The notes: generated by a model not told the origin, from the sequence alone. A stretch of 64,000 nucleotides of DNA from Euphorbia lathyris (GCF_963576675.1 NC_088911.1:131567929-131631928), one strand, 5' to 3'. Counted from the first letter of the stretch, positions 1 through 10,680 are shown. A program made the numbers and translations.

Positions 1-630
1 TACTAAAATTTAATTTTAATTTTTATTATATTAATTGTAAATATTTTAGCACAGATCATAAATTACTGTGTCCCAAAATTTATTTTGATATATCCAGATT
101 AAAATTACATATTCGATGATATATTTTAAAAGTAAATTAAAATTTTAAATAAATTATTTGTAGGACAGATTGGAAATTGAACGAGTTATTTCATCCCCAC
201 CCCTATTTATAATGGAGATTTCCTATCTTTATTATATTAAGATAAATGAGGATAAATTTTTATCCACCTCGTAATAGGTACCCTAGGGAGATGTTTGCTC
301 CATTTTATTATTTTTTCTAAATTAATAATACTTAAAATCTCACATTAAAAATCAAATAGATATATATTTATAAATATTTAAACTTTTTAATCATTCCAAA
401 GAGAAAATTACTTAATATAAATATATGTTTTTTTTATTCAAATGTATAGTTTGTATTTTTATAAAATATATATTAATATTTAAATTTGAAAGTGCAAGTT
501 AAATTTGAAATTATTTAATAAATTTTAGAAAATATGTTATTTAATGATATATATTAATGGGTAATCCACATACTTGATGTAACAACCTCCTTTTTGGTTG
601 TTTCGACATCTCCATGAAAATCTAGACAGA

Positions 631-1060
631 TTTTTTTTCGGCCAACCAAATTGTTTCCAGAACGCCAACATGCTTTGCCTAATTTTCTTTCACTTCTTCC
701 ATAGGATCCCATAAGGCAGGTTTTTCTTCGGCCAACCAAATTGTTTCCAGAACGCCAATATGCTTTGCCTAACTTTCTTTCACTTCTTCCATAGGAACCC
801 ATAAGGCAAATTTTTCTTTGGCCAACCAAATTGTTTCTAGAACGCCGACATGCTTTGCCTTTTCTTTCACTTCTTCCATAGAATCCCATAAGGCAGATTT
901 TTCTTCGGCCAACCAAATTGTTTCTAGAACGCCAACATGCTTTGACTTTTCTTTCACTTCTTCCATAGGATCCCATCAGGTAGATTTTTCTTCGACCAAC
1001 CAAGTTGTTTCCAGAACGCCAACATGCTTTGTCTTTTCTTTCACTTCTTCCATAGGATCC
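631..1060 (-). repeat. coding-like minisatellite of C1 (5 repeats of 90/87 bp)
   Basis: Five tandem repeats begin at 641, 731, 821, 908 and 995, so the spacings are 90, 90, 87 and 87, all multiples of three. On the minus strand the repeat reads as a 29-30 residue charged module with the core KHVGVLETIWLAEEKSALW followed by DSMEEVKEK. The 90-bp versions carry an in-frame 3-base insertion that creates a TAG in this frame, and the fifth repeat has a TGA, so the module is no longer continuously translatable. Other frames also stay open by chance. I do not recognise the protein. It may be a fossil repeat-protein exon or a minisatellite without coding history. Confidence 0.7.
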
Positions 1061-1336
1061 CGTAATGCTTTCATGTTTAAAGAAGCAATGTGCATTTCAT
1101 GGAACCATTAACTTAAAATCTTGAATTAATTGATAAAATTTTAGAATAACTTATATTTTTTTTTATGATTTCAAAGGAAGCAATATTTGACTATCTGTTA
1201 TTTTTGCAGTTTCTTCTTTTTCTTATATATATGGTCATCCATTGTATATTTGAAGTTCATATACTAGCTTTTATAATTTCGCAAAAGGGTATTGAGTTAA
1301 GTAACTGACTCACTTTTTGTATTTTTTTTTCAGAAC

Positions 1337-2149
1337 ATGGGATCACTAGCCATCTACTGTTCACGAAGATTCTAGTCTAAGCATGCAGATTTGGTAGATG
1401 GTTTGGTAGATCGGATGGAAAAAGACTTAAAACGTTTGAATAAGTTGTTCGTACATACAAAAGCGACTTTCCATCATGTGCACTAAAATGGAGCAATTAG
1501 AGGGGTAGTACACAAAGATGGCAGGTGTTATGGGTTGTTTGTGGCCAAAGTGGCTAAAATTACGTCAGTTGCGTAGGGGGAGATACAAGCATATACGGGA
1601 GGCATTCATTTAGCTAAGGAGTTGGTAGTTCAATATCCTAAAAGCCTATATGATCCCACAACTATTTTGTCAAGGACTGATTGCAAGTAAATTATCAAAT
1701 TTATTGATAATACACTACCGGATAGGAATTTTTATCAGATGAAAAAATTACTAGAGAAAGCTACTGATAAAACGTACAACCCTGAAATGTACGAGTTGGT
1801 GCAGCATGTTCGTCAGTTTAGAGAGGACATGGTACTTTCTGGAAAATTGACTTTTGATTTGGAATGGAGTAGGAAGGAATACATCATGGTGCCTCATGTT
1901 TTGGCCCAAGCCGCATATCATTTGAAGGAGGATTTGGAGGAAGTCAAGCATAAACTACTAGATGTTAATGGCACAAAGGTATTAACCTTCAATCGCAATG
2001 AGCACAATTAATTATGGGATTGGATCGAGTGTGGTAAGGAGGAACATGACATACGTGATTGTATCAAGTGTAAAACATGGCGGAAGAAGAAGTATAAGAA
2101 TGCCTGGGATAATGATTTCCCGCTCGAAGTATCCAAGGATGATGATTAG
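1337..2149 (+). pseudogene. RNase H-like (RVT_3-type) gene remnant, copy C1
   Basis: A single reading frame runs from ATG 1337 to TAG 2147-2149, interrupted by in-frame stops at 1373, 1484, 1574, 1688 and 2009. Translated around the stops it shows an RNase H-like order: AIRGVVHKDGR (first Asp), GEIQAYTGGIHLAKEL (Glu), LSRTDCK (second Asp). A longer helical part with KKLLEKATDKTYNPEMYEL follows, then a Cys/His-containing tail (WIECGKEEHDIRDC, IKCKTWRKKKY). The start follows a pyrimidine tract and CAG at 1331-1333, which looks like an intron 3' end, so the ancestor probably had introns. The longest surviving piece is 90 codons (1739-2011). Whether it was a host gene or a transposon gene is unknown. 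It is dead in every copy. Confidence 0.6.
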
Positions 2150-3200
2150 TGGCACACAGATTAAGTATAATTAGCCTATTACACATGCTCTTAGACCAGT
2201 GGCGGTCATTTAGTTGTTGTTTACACATGGAGTAACAATCAACCCCTACAGTAGTTATAAACAAATTTATGTTGTAACTTTAATTAGTAACAAGGTTTTA
2301 ATATCTTCCTAAACTCTAAATCTTTAATGACTTTGAGCCATAGAGGTCGCCAGACGTGTCAGATCTGGCGTGTTACATGTCCTCCCCAGCTTTATAAAGT
2401 TGCTTTTAAGAAGTTAATAAATTTTGTTTTAGTCCTTGAATACTTATAGTTTTGATACCTATTATTAATTAATATTGTTTTTAACCCATAAAATTTTAAA
2501 AAGTTGATACTTTTAGTGGGTTCTTACTAACCTGACAAAAGTCACAATTGTTACCAACCATTGCGGCAACAATAGTTATTAGTGCCGTATAAGTTAAAGT
2601 AACAACTGTAAACAACCATTATAAAGGTTTGTTATTTCCAAATTTTATATGACTCACTTGTCGTAAATAATTAATATCTTTTACCTAATAAAAATAGAAT
2701 AAAGAATCATAAAAAAGAATTAATAAACAAATAAGATAGATAAAAAAAATGAAAGTCACAAGCTAAATACTCTTTCCCATTAATGGAACCGGTGGGATCC
2801 AAATAGTTTGTTACTAAAGTAACAAACCAATAGTAGCAACATCTAAATTACAAGGTTCTAGGGGAAAGTTTGTTACTTTGTAACCCAGGTAACAAAGAGA
2901 TAACACTTCTAAAAAGGGGTGTGCATCAGTTCAAAACGATTATCGAAATTACTAAGATAATTGATACTGACACCGAACCAAATAACATGTAAAACCGAAA
3001 TAATATTGAACCAAAATATTCAGTTCCATTCGGTTTTAAACTGTAAAATCGCATTTAGTTAAAAATAAAACAACAAATAACAAATTAAAATCACTATATT
3101 TTCTCATTAAATTTATCTCAACCAAAAAAAATTGAAATACTTCTAAAATATATTTATATTGGTTTATTATCTTATCAACAAAAAAAAGTTAAACTTGTAA

Positions 3201-3205
<5 letters not shown>

Positions 3206-3247
<42 letters not shown>
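3206..3247. repeat. (AT)n microsatellite
   Basis: About 20 uninterrupted AT dinucleotides lie in the extended tail of C1. The equivalent position is absent from C2-C5 (unit truncated) and deleted from C6. Confidence 0.95.
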
Positions 3248-3252
<5 letters not shown>

Positions 3253-3540
3253 CATAGTATGTGTAATTCGGTTCTTTTACATTTTTTGTCAAACCGAACC
3301 GAATATCTAAATGAACCTACAAATAAAATCGATGCCGAACCGAAGTGTTAAAAAGCTGAACCAAAATTCGATATGTTCGATTCAGTATATGATTTAAACT
3401 GAACTGATACACCCCTACCACTAGAGATGTTATTAGTCCACTAGAGACAGTGTTAGCCATGAATCACCTTTTAATGTATCTTCCATTCCATCATTCCATT
3501 AATGTATCCCAAATAAAATCATATTCCAATATTAAAAAGA

Positions 3541-3855
3541 AACATTGATCTTTTAGATCTTTCTCTATCTTTTAGATCTATCTTCTCTTTTTCAGATCTA
3601 TCTTCTCTCTCTCAGATCTGTTGTCATGGTGAAGAATTTTTATGAAGATGGAGAATTTTGAGATCTATATTCTCTCTCTCAGATCTATTTCTCTCTTTTA
3701 GATCTTTTTCTCTCTTTTAGATCTATCTCCTCTCTTTCAGATCTCTCTTCTCTCTCTAAAACACAGGATCAATTTTATAACTCAATTTTTTTTCTCTCTC
3801 TCTCTCTCAATTAGTTATATCTAATAAAATAGACTCCTCTAAATACGAGTCTTTT

Positions 3856-3892
<37 letters not shown>
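3541..3892 (+). promoter_or_regulatory. LINE-1 5' UTR, CT-rich with AGATCT repeats
   Basis: A pyrimidine-rich leader contains at least eight spaced AGATCT hexamers separated by runs of CTCTCT or CTTTT. It ends in an almost perfect (CT)n tract directly before the ORF1 start. Plant L1 elements usually carry their internal promoter in such a leader, so that role is inferred from position only. Confidence 0.55.
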
Positions 3893-3895
<3 letters not shown>

Positions 3896-3898
3896 GCG

Positions 3899-5929
3899 AT
3901 GACAAAGGCGACTGCGAAGGGAAGGGTGGATTGGTCGGTGAAGGCGGGCGGAAGGCCGGTGTTGGATCTGGCGAGTCCGGTTGCGGGGCGCGGGCTGGGT
4001 GCAGATCTGGTACAGGAGGAGGCTTGGGCGGCTGATGATGGGAGATCGGAAGGATCTCCACGGGGTAGACGGCGGAGTAACGAAAGACCGAGGGATCGGT
4101 CCAGGGATCGTAGTAGATCGGAGTGGGCTGATGGTGGGGAGGCGGATCTGGTTAATTCGGTGTCTGTTTCGGTGGTTGGGGTGGCCGATCTGGATCAAGG
4201 AAGGGAGGGTTCTGCGGCTGGCGCGTCTGGCGTTGGGGAAGGAGAAGGTCTGATGTTTTCGGCTGTGGACCGTGGGGTTGAGCAGAACGTTATGATGGGG
4301 GGGACGCGTCCTGCGCTTGGTGCTCTGGGAGTGCCGACCGCACAAGCAGGGTATTCTTTGCGGCTTGCGCAGGCCGTGCTTGCCGCGCAGGCCACGCAGG
4401 CAGCGCAGGCCGCGCAAGCCGCGCAGGCATTTGTGCCGGGGGACTTAAGTCTTTTACTTCCGAGACAAACTATGGAAGGTGTTTCATCCCCAGGCACTCG
4501 GGTTACTCAGGGCCAGCATGCCCAAGGTTATCAAAAGGATGGGGGAGCTCCCTCCTAGAGGGATAAGTTGTTAGGGGTGGTGGAGGAGGAACCCATGATG
4601 GAGGAGGATACTTTTGAGAACGATGATGGGGATTTTCTCTCCGATTCCGATTCTGAGGATGGTCAGCCTGAGAACCCTTTGTGTCCTAGGATCCGTCTTT
4701 CCTCAGAAGACAAGCGGGTCATGAGATCCAAGTGGAAATTGGCATTAATTGTCACTGTTTTGGGGAAAAGAATCAGTTTCAACTACTTTGCCTAGAGGAT
4801 TCAGGCTCAATGGGCTAAGAAAGGGAAGGTTACCATCACTGACCTTGATAATGACTATTATGTCATTAGATTCACAAGGGCTGAGGATTACAATGCGGTG
4901 GTCAATGGTGGACCGTATATTATCTCCAATCATGTTTTGGCTCTGAGACCTTGGGTCCCAAATTTTGACCCCCATGACTGCTCTGTTAACAGAATCCTTA
5001 CTTGGGTTAGGTTCCCAGGCATTCCTCTTGAATACTACAGTGATAGATTCCTGAACAAGATTGGTAGCCTGGTTGGTAAGGTCCACCATGTCGATAAGAC
5101 TACCATTGGGGCAGTAAGAGGCAAGTTTGCCAGGGTCTGTATTGATATTGATCTTGCTAAGCCTCTTCTTTCTCAATTCTGTATTCAGAATAAGGTTTTT
5201 CATATTGAATATGAAGGTATACATAATATCTATTTTGAATGTGGTATGTTTGGCCATACATTTGAGGGATGTCCTAAGAAGAGGAAGGAGGCGGAGGAGT
5301 TGATGCAACCTATCATAGGTGGAGCTGAGAAAAGTCAGGGGGAAGAAAGGAGTTTTGGGCCATGGATGCTGGCCAAGAGGTCAGTGAGAAGGAAGCCAAG
5401 TGCTAATGTTAGTTCTATTCATCCGCCAGATATTAGTCGGAAGATGACTATGCTCTAGATTGCCCCTGAGATCAAGGTCAGACCCCCGGATATCAAGAAG
5501 AGGAGTGAGGCTGGTGTGGACTCAGCTTCTGGCTCGGGGTCTAGGTTCGGTGTCTTGTCCCTGGAGGAAGGTCGGGAATCGGACCCTTCCAATGAACAGA
5601 TTAATTTGAGCATGCCTGGTCTGGAATCGGTCGAGCCTGTTTCTAGTCGGGGTAAATCTATTAATCCCCTCTTTGTCTCTGATGCTAAGGATAAAGGGAG
5701 CTCCCAGTCTCACCTTTCTACAGGGGAAGGGTCGAGTAGTAAGGCTGTTTCTCTGAATCCTCCTGTGGATGCTCCTATTGGAAAAGCTATAGGAGTGAGT
5801 AAGATGAACATGAAGAAACTTAAAGTGAAACCTAAGAAGAACCTTAATGGGTTAGACTCTTGGGCTAAAAGGGGACCTTCTGGGACTTCCTCTAGGCTCT
5901 CAGGAGCCCCGAATAAATACCTGATCTAG
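3899..5929 (+). pseudogene. LINE-1 ORF1: RNA-binding protein with DUF4283 and zinc knuckle, three internal stops
   Basis: One frame from ATG 3899 (the first ATG after the CT tract; an upstream GTG at 3893 is not needed) to TAG 5927, broken by TAG at 4556, 4793 and 5456. N-terminal part: basic, then Ala/Gln-rich (QAAQAAQAAQA near 4395-4425). The middle matches the DUF4283 domain typical of plant LINE ORF1 proteins (LGKRISFNYFA, DNDYYVIRF, NGGPYIISNHVLALRPW). A CCHC-type knuckle follows, in which the first Cys is Tyr (TAT 5231-5233; YFECGMFGHTFEGCP). The family protein coats element RNA in the ribonucleoprotein particle. All three stops are TAG and fit loss of a CAG glutamine codon (inferred). 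Not functional as it stands. Confidence 0.85.
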
Positions 5930-5962
5930 GGTTTGGGCTTGTGTTAGTAGTCTTCCTTTCTG

Positions 5963-8900
5963 ATGGATTTCTTTGTTTGGAATGTTAGAGGTGCGGCGAG
6001 CAAGGAAACCCGCATTCATGTTAATGATCTTATTAAACGGTTTAACCCCTCCTGTTTTGTTCTTCTAGAGACCAAGGTCAGTGGAGCCAAAGCAGACGAG
6101 GTGGTTAGAAAGTTTAAGAATTGGAATTGTGTCAGATCGGAGGCTACTGGCCGGGCTGGGGGGATTTGGCTCTTTTGGAAGCCAGGTCTTGTTAATATTG
6201 ATATTGTTAGTATGGACTGTCAGTTCATTCATAGTAAGGTGTGCTACCCTGGTAATAAACATTTCTTTGTTACCTTTGTTTATGTCGATCCTGTTCTTTC
6301 TAATCGTACAAGGTTGTGGGAGATCCTTCATTCTATTAGCTCTAACATGGTGGAGGCTTGGTTGGTGGCCGGGGATTTTAATGATATTGCCCTTTTAAGT
6401 GATCAGAGAGGAGGGGGTAATCATTATGTGAACCGGTGCCTTAACCACAAGCGTAGTATGGATCCGTGTGGGCTTTCAGACCTGGGTGCTGCTGGCCATA
6501 AATTTACCTGGAAAAGAAATAGCTTGTTTGTGAGGTTGGATAAGGTGTATGCTAATGTTGCGGCTATCTGTAGGTTTCCTGAGGTCAAGGTGCTGAATCT
6601 CCCCTTCCGTCACTCTGACCATTGCCCTATCCTCATTAATTTGGTCAAAGGTAACCGGCTGAAAGGTAACAGACCCTTTAGATATCTTGTGGCTTGGGAT
6701 TCTCATCCCGACTTTAGGAATTTCGTGAAAACCAATTGGCATCCCCACTCTGATGTTCTCCTCGCTGCTGAGGAATTCAGAAGGAAGGTGGTTGTTTGGA
6801 ATAAAGACATCTTTGGCCATATTATCAGGAGGAAGAATAAACTCTTGAGGAGGATGGAAGGCGTTCAGCGTTGCTTGGAGGCTCGTTTCGACCATAGCTT
6901 AAATGGTCACCTTAGAGCTCTCCAGAACGAGTTGGAAGCTGTGCTTAGACAGGAAGAGCTTTTTTGGTTCCAGAAGTCTAGGAAGGCCTGGATTCAAGAC
7001 GGGGATCGGAATACCAGGTTTTTTCATCTCTCTACGATCATTAGGAGACAGAGGAATAGGATTGATGCTATCAATGATGCTAGTGGTGAGTGGATTTTTG
7101 AGGAGGAAGACATTCGTCGCTCAGCCCTTGATTTCTACAAGGACCTGTTTAGAGAGGAAGCTGTGGACTTGGAGAGTGCCCACTCTGGTATTTCCTTTCC
7201 TCGTTTGGGGGAGGAGGCTATTAAAGATGCTTTCCATCCTATTGACCTTAAAGAGATTGATCTGGCCTTCTCTAGCATAGGGTCCACTAAGGCTCCTGGG
7301 ATTGATGGTATCCCCGCTAGTTTCTATCATAAACACTGGGATACTGTTAAGGAGGGCATATACAGTTTTGTGTTAGGTGTTTTTGGTGGCTCTAACGATA
7401 TCAGGTCGGTTAATAAAACCCTCATTGTCTTGATTCCTAAGGTTGTTAAGCCTTCCTCCTTCCTCCAGATGAGACCCATCAGTCTTTGTAATGTTTTGTA
7501 TAAAGCTATTACTAAGATTGTGGCTAATAGAATCTGGAAGATCCTTCCGGATATAATTAGCCAGAACCAAGGGAGCTTTGTTCCTGGTAGACAATTGATG
7601 GATAACGTTGTTATTGCCCAGCAGGTTGTCCATTCTATGAAGATTAAGAAAGGTAAGAAAGGGATTGTGGCCCTCAAACTGGATCTGGAGAAAGCCTATG
7701 ATAGATTGAACTGGAGCTTTCTTCTGGATAGTTTAGCCAAAGCTGGCATCCCGGAGAACTGGAGGATTTTGATTGAGAAGTGTATCTCCTCTCCTGTTTT
7801 CCAGGTCATGATCAATGGGGACATGTCGGATGAGTTTTCTCCCTCCAGAGGAATTCGTCAAGGAGATCCTATGAGTCCCTTCCTCTTTGTTATTGCCATG
7901 GAAAGACTGTCTCACCTGATCCAAGAGGCGGTATGCAAAGGGACTCTCCACCCTGTTTCTATCAACAGACATTGCCCCCCTATTACCCATTTACTCTTTG
8001 CTAATGACGTCATGCTTTTCGTTGAGGGTAATGAGGAGCAAATTAAAACAGTTATGGATATCCTTGATTGTTTTTGCGAGGCTTCTGGCCAGAAGGTTAA
8101 CATCCAAAAGTCCCGTATGCTTTGTTCCAAAAATATGGACAATAGCTTGTGCAGAAGACTGAGTGAGCTCTCTGGCATACCTCTGACGAACTCTTTGGGG
8201 AAGTATCTTGGGGTTCCTCTTCACAGTGACAGGGTTTCCAAAGCCTCTTTCAAAGATATTTTGGACAAAACTAATGGTTTGTGTGCTAGCTGGAAAGCTA
8301 ATTCTCTTTCCCTTGCAGGTCGCCTTACCTTGATCCAGTCAGTTAACTGCGCTGCTCCGAACCACATCATGCAGGCCTGTAAGCTTCCTGAGCCTGTCCT
8401 TAGTGACCTGGATAAGATAAATCGGCGTTTCCTGTGGGGTGAGTCTGGAGATAGGAGAAAGGTTCACCTGGTCCCGTGGAAGGAAGCTTGCCAGCCTAAA
8501 AACAGGGGGGGTCTTGGTATTAGGCAGGCAAAGGACAATAATAAAGTCCTGTTAATGAAACTTTGGAGAATGTGGCAATGCCCCTCCTCCCTTTGGGTCC
8601 GTCTCTTGTGCGGGAAGTATCGGAAAGGTAGAATCTTTAGTGGCCCGAAGGAGAGGGTTGTTAGCTGTTCCTTCCTCTGGAAAGGGCTCAGTGCCGTGTT
8701 TGCTGAATTCTGTACGGGGATTGTCCTAGAGGTGGGTAATGGTAGATCTATTAGCTTCTGGTATGACACCTGGATTGGTGATAAACCGCTGATTGATGTG
8801 TGTAATGCCCCTCCGTCGGCTGATCTCCTTTCCTGGAAAATTGCTGATGTGGTGGACTCGGAGGGAGACTGGATCTGGTCAAAGTTCGACTCTTTCTTTA

Positions 8901-10060
8901 GTCTGGAGACCCTTCTTAACATTAGAGGAGTGAAGATTAGCAATCAAGAGGAGGATAAGGATAGACATTGTTGGGCCTTGACGAATAATGGTACTTATTC
9001 TTGTAAATCGGCCTATGAAGCTTTTACCCCTAATAGGGCTGATCCTCCCTTGGAGATTTGGAAGTCCATATGGTCCCTCAAGATCCCTTACCGTATCAGG
9101 AGCTTCCTTTGGCTGGGTATCAAAGACAGGCTCCTTACGAATGCGGATAGGCACAGAAGGCACTTGACTGAGTCTAGTGCCTGTAGTAGATGCAGAGGCA
9201 ATGTGGAAACCTTGTGCCATGCCTTGAGGGATTGCCCAAATAGTAAGAAGATCTGGGAAGGGATCCTCCCTCATCACATCCTCCCTTCCTTCATGGCCTT
9301 TTCTGAAGGGGACTGGTTCTCTCAAGGAGCCAAGGGGAACTTGCTGGCCAACATGGAGCACGGTGCCATCCTCTTTGCTATTACTTGTCACCAAATCTGG
9401 AAGTGGAGGAATGAAGAATTATTTGCGGGTAAGGCTGTCCTTATTCCTGATTTACTGTTTTTCTTCTCGAAGAAGCTCTTTGTTATTACTAAAAGCTTTG
9501 AAAGAGATTCCCTTGTTCGCCCCTCCCCGGATAAAGAGATCCTGCTAGTTGGCTGGAGTAAGCCTAGAGAAGGGTTTGCTAAGTTGAATACTGATGGCTC
9601 CTGCCTTAGCAATGGCAGAATTGCTGCTGGAGGAGTTCTTCGGGATGCTGGTGGCAATTGGATGGCGGGGTTTACCCATAACTTGGGGACGGGCTCCTCC
9701 TTTTCTGCGGAGCTATGGGGTATCTTGTCAGGTATTAAACTCGCCATTCGCATGGGTGTTAAAAAGCTCTCGGTGGAATCTGATAATCTGGAGGCTATTA
9801 ACAGGATTTCAGATAGCCAGGCTGTTTGTCTGAAGAGCCAGAATCTCATCAAAGCTATTTTGAGGCTTCGTCCTGCCTTTGAGTATCTTAATTTCTCCCA
9901 TATTTTTAGGGAGCAAAACCGCGTGGCGGATCGCTTAGCAACTGCTGGGCATGGGAGAATGTTAGATGTTTCTACCCTATCTGTTCCTCCTTCTTTTCTT
10001 TTGCCTTCTCTCCTAGAGGATAGGATTGGAGTCAGCCTTCCTAGACTGATCCCGGTGTAG
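5963..10060 (+). CDS. LINE-1 ORF2: endonuclease-reverse transcriptase-RNase H, RT active site altered
   Basis: Uninterrupted 1365-residue frame, full length for plant L1 ORF2. Domains: apurinic-type endonuclease ~1-230 (WNVRG with Asn7, Glu36 in LLETK, GDFN 137-140, RLDK 191-194, SDH 218-220); reverse transcriptase ~430-800 (KAPGIDGIP; motif A Asp574 in KLDLEKAYD; GIRQGDPMSP); zf-RVT Cys/His region ~1060-1090 (CSRCRGNVETLCHALRDC); RNase H ~1200-1330 with Asp-Glu-Asp-Asp intact (NTDGS, AELW, ESDN, NRVADRLA). The RT catalytic box reads FAND instead of FADD: residue 681 is Asn (AAT 8003-8005). The relative at 39130 keeps FADD. The change removes one metal-binding Asp, so RT is expected to be inactive although the frame is open. 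Confidence 0.92.
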   Translation: MDFFVWNVRGAASKETRIHVNDLIKRFNPSCFVLLETKVSGAKADEVVRKFKNWNCVRSEATGRAGGIWLFWKPGLVNIDIVSMDCQFIHSKVCYPGNKHFFVTFVYVDPVLSNRTRLWEILHSISSNMVEAWLVAGDFNDIALLSDQRGGGNHYVNRCLNHKRSMDPCGLSDLGAAGHKFTWKRNSLFVRLDKVYANVAAICRFPEVKVLNLPFRHSDHCPILINLVKGNRLKGNRPFRYLVAWDSHPDFRNFVKTNWHPHSDVLLAAEEFRRKVVVWNKDIFGHIIRRKNKLLRRMEGVQRCLEARFDHSLNGHLRALQNELEAVLRQEELFWFQKSRKAWIQDGDRNTRFFHLSTIIRRQRNRIDAINDASGEWIFEEEDIRRSALDFYKDLFREEAVDLESAHSGISFPRLGEEAIKDAFHPIDLKEIDLAFSSIGSTKAPGIDGIPASFYHKHWDTVKEGIYSFVLGVFGGSNDIRSVNKTLIVLIPKVVKPSSFLQMRPISLCNVLYKAITKIVANRIWKILPDIISQNQGSFVPGRQLMDNVVIAQQVVHSMKIKKGKKGIVALKLDLEKAYDRLNWSFLLDSLAKAGIPENWRILIEKCISSPVFQVMINGDMSDEFSPSRGIRQGDPMSPFLFVIAMERLSHLIQEAVCKGTLHPVSINRHCPPITHLLFANDVMLFVEGNEEQIKTVMDILDCFCEASGQKVNIQKSRMLCSKNMDNSLCRRLSELSGIPLTNSLGKYLGVPLHSDRVSKASFKDILDKTNGLCASWKANSLSLAGRLTLIQSVNCAAPNHIMQACKLPEPVLSDLDKINRRFLWGESGDRRKVHLVPWKEACQPKNRGGLGIRQAKDNNKVLLMKLWRMWQCPSSLWVRLLCGKYRKGRIFSGPKERVVSCSFLWKGLSAVFAEFCTGIVLEVGNGRSISFWYDTWIGDKPLIDVCNAPPSADLLSWKIADVVDSEGDWIWSKFDSFFSLETLLNIRGVKISNQEEDKDRHCWALTNNGTYSCKSAYEAFTPNRADPPLEIWKSIWSLKIPYRIRSFLWLGIKDRLLTNADRHRRHLTESSACSRCRGNVETLCHALRDCPNSKKIWEGILPHHILPSFMAFSEGDWFSQGAKGNLLANMEHGAILFAITCHQIWKWRNEELFAGKAVLIPDLLFFFSKKLFVITKSFERDSLVRPSPDKEILLVGWSKPREGFAKLNTDGSCLSNGRIAAGGVLRDAGGNWMAGFTHNLGTGSSFSAELWGILSGIKLAIRMGVKKLSVESDNLEAINRISDSQAVCLKSQNLIKAILRLRPAFEYLNFSHIFREQNRVADRLATAGHGRMLDVSTLSVPPSFLLPSLLEDRIGVSLPRLIPV

Positions 10061-10112
10061 GTTTTTTGTTGGTTTTGTTTTTTTCCTTTCCTTTCTTACC
10101 AAAAAAAAACAA
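10061..10112 (+). other. LINE-1 3' UTR and A-tail
   Basis: A T/G-rich stretch of roughly 40 bp follows the ORF2 stop, then ACCAAAAAAAAAC. The very short 3' UTR and A-run are usual for plant L1. The next base pairs (aaattactgtg) belong to tandem-unit copy C2, giving a sharp 3' junction. Confidence 0.8.
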
Positions 10113-10680
10113 ATTACTGTGTCCCAAAATTTATTTTGGTATATCCAGATTAAAATTACATATTCGATGATATATTTTAAAAGTAAATTAAAATTTTAAA
10201 TAAATTATTTGTAGGACAGATTGGAAATTAAACGAGTTATTTCATCCCCACCCCTATTTATAATGGAGATTTCCTATCTTTATTATATTAAGATAAATGA
10301 GGATAAATTTTTATCCACCTCGTAATAGGTACCCTAGGGAGATGTTTGCTCCATTTTATTATTTTTTCTAAATTAATAATACTTAAAATCTCACATTAAA
10401 AATCAAATAGATATATATTTATAAATATTTAAACTTTTTAATCATTCCAAAGAGAAAATTACTTAATATAAATATATGTTTTTTTATTCAAATGTATAGT
10501 TTGTATTTTTATAAAATATATATTAATATTTAAATTTGAAAGTGCAAGTTAAATTTGAAATTATTTAATAAATTTTAGAAAATATGTTATTTAATGATAT
10601 ATATTAATGGGTAATCCACATACTTGATGTAACAACCTCCTTTTTGGTTGTTTCGACATCTCCATGAAAATCTAGACAGA

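Larger units (their letters stand above)
1..3500 (+). repeat. 3.1-kb tandem unit, copy C1 (with extended 3' tail)
   Basis: First visible copy of the tandem unit. It starts at the window edge at the position where C3-C6 start (tactaaaattt). It carries the minisatellite (~631-1060), an intron-like 3' splice context ending at 1333, the RNase H-like pseudogene (1337-2149) and an AT-rich, GTAAC/GTTAC-rich 3' part. Unlike C2-C5, which stop being homologous near 'accgaaataata', C1 continues through an (AT)n microsatellite (about 3206-3247) to a CCATTCCATCATTCCATTA stretch at 3482-3500. C6 also has that tail after an internal deletion. I infer that C1 keeps the ancestral right edge of the unit. Confidence 0.85.
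3500..10112 (+). mobile_element. L1-type LINE, near full length (LINE-1)
   Basis: Non-LTR retrotransposon. Order: pyrimidine-rich 5' UTR with repeated AGATCT/CTCTCT motifs (about 3541-3892), ORF1 (3899-5929, interrupted), a 33-bp spacer, ORF2 (5963-10060, uninterrupted), a short 3' UTR of about 40 bp and an A-tail ending near 10111. The 5' limit is approximate because the C1 tail stops matching C6 after 3500. No target-site duplication is visible: the 3' flank starts at unit position ~63 of C2, while the 5' flank is the far end of C1. Both proteins carry disabling changes, so the copy is non-autonomous now. Two shorter relatives lie at 37014-39145 and 41318-41847. Confidence 0.9.

Noticed and set aside
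554..1003. 149-codon minus ORF across the minisatellite
   Set aside because: Repeats with periods divisible by three stay open in several frames. The frame with the most protein-like module is a different one and has stops.
3839..4417. 192-codon Arg/Pro-rich minus-strand ORF opposite LINE ORF1
   Set aside because: Antisense of the ORF1 N-terminal region and the CT tract; composition is explained by the opposite frame and there is no independent support.
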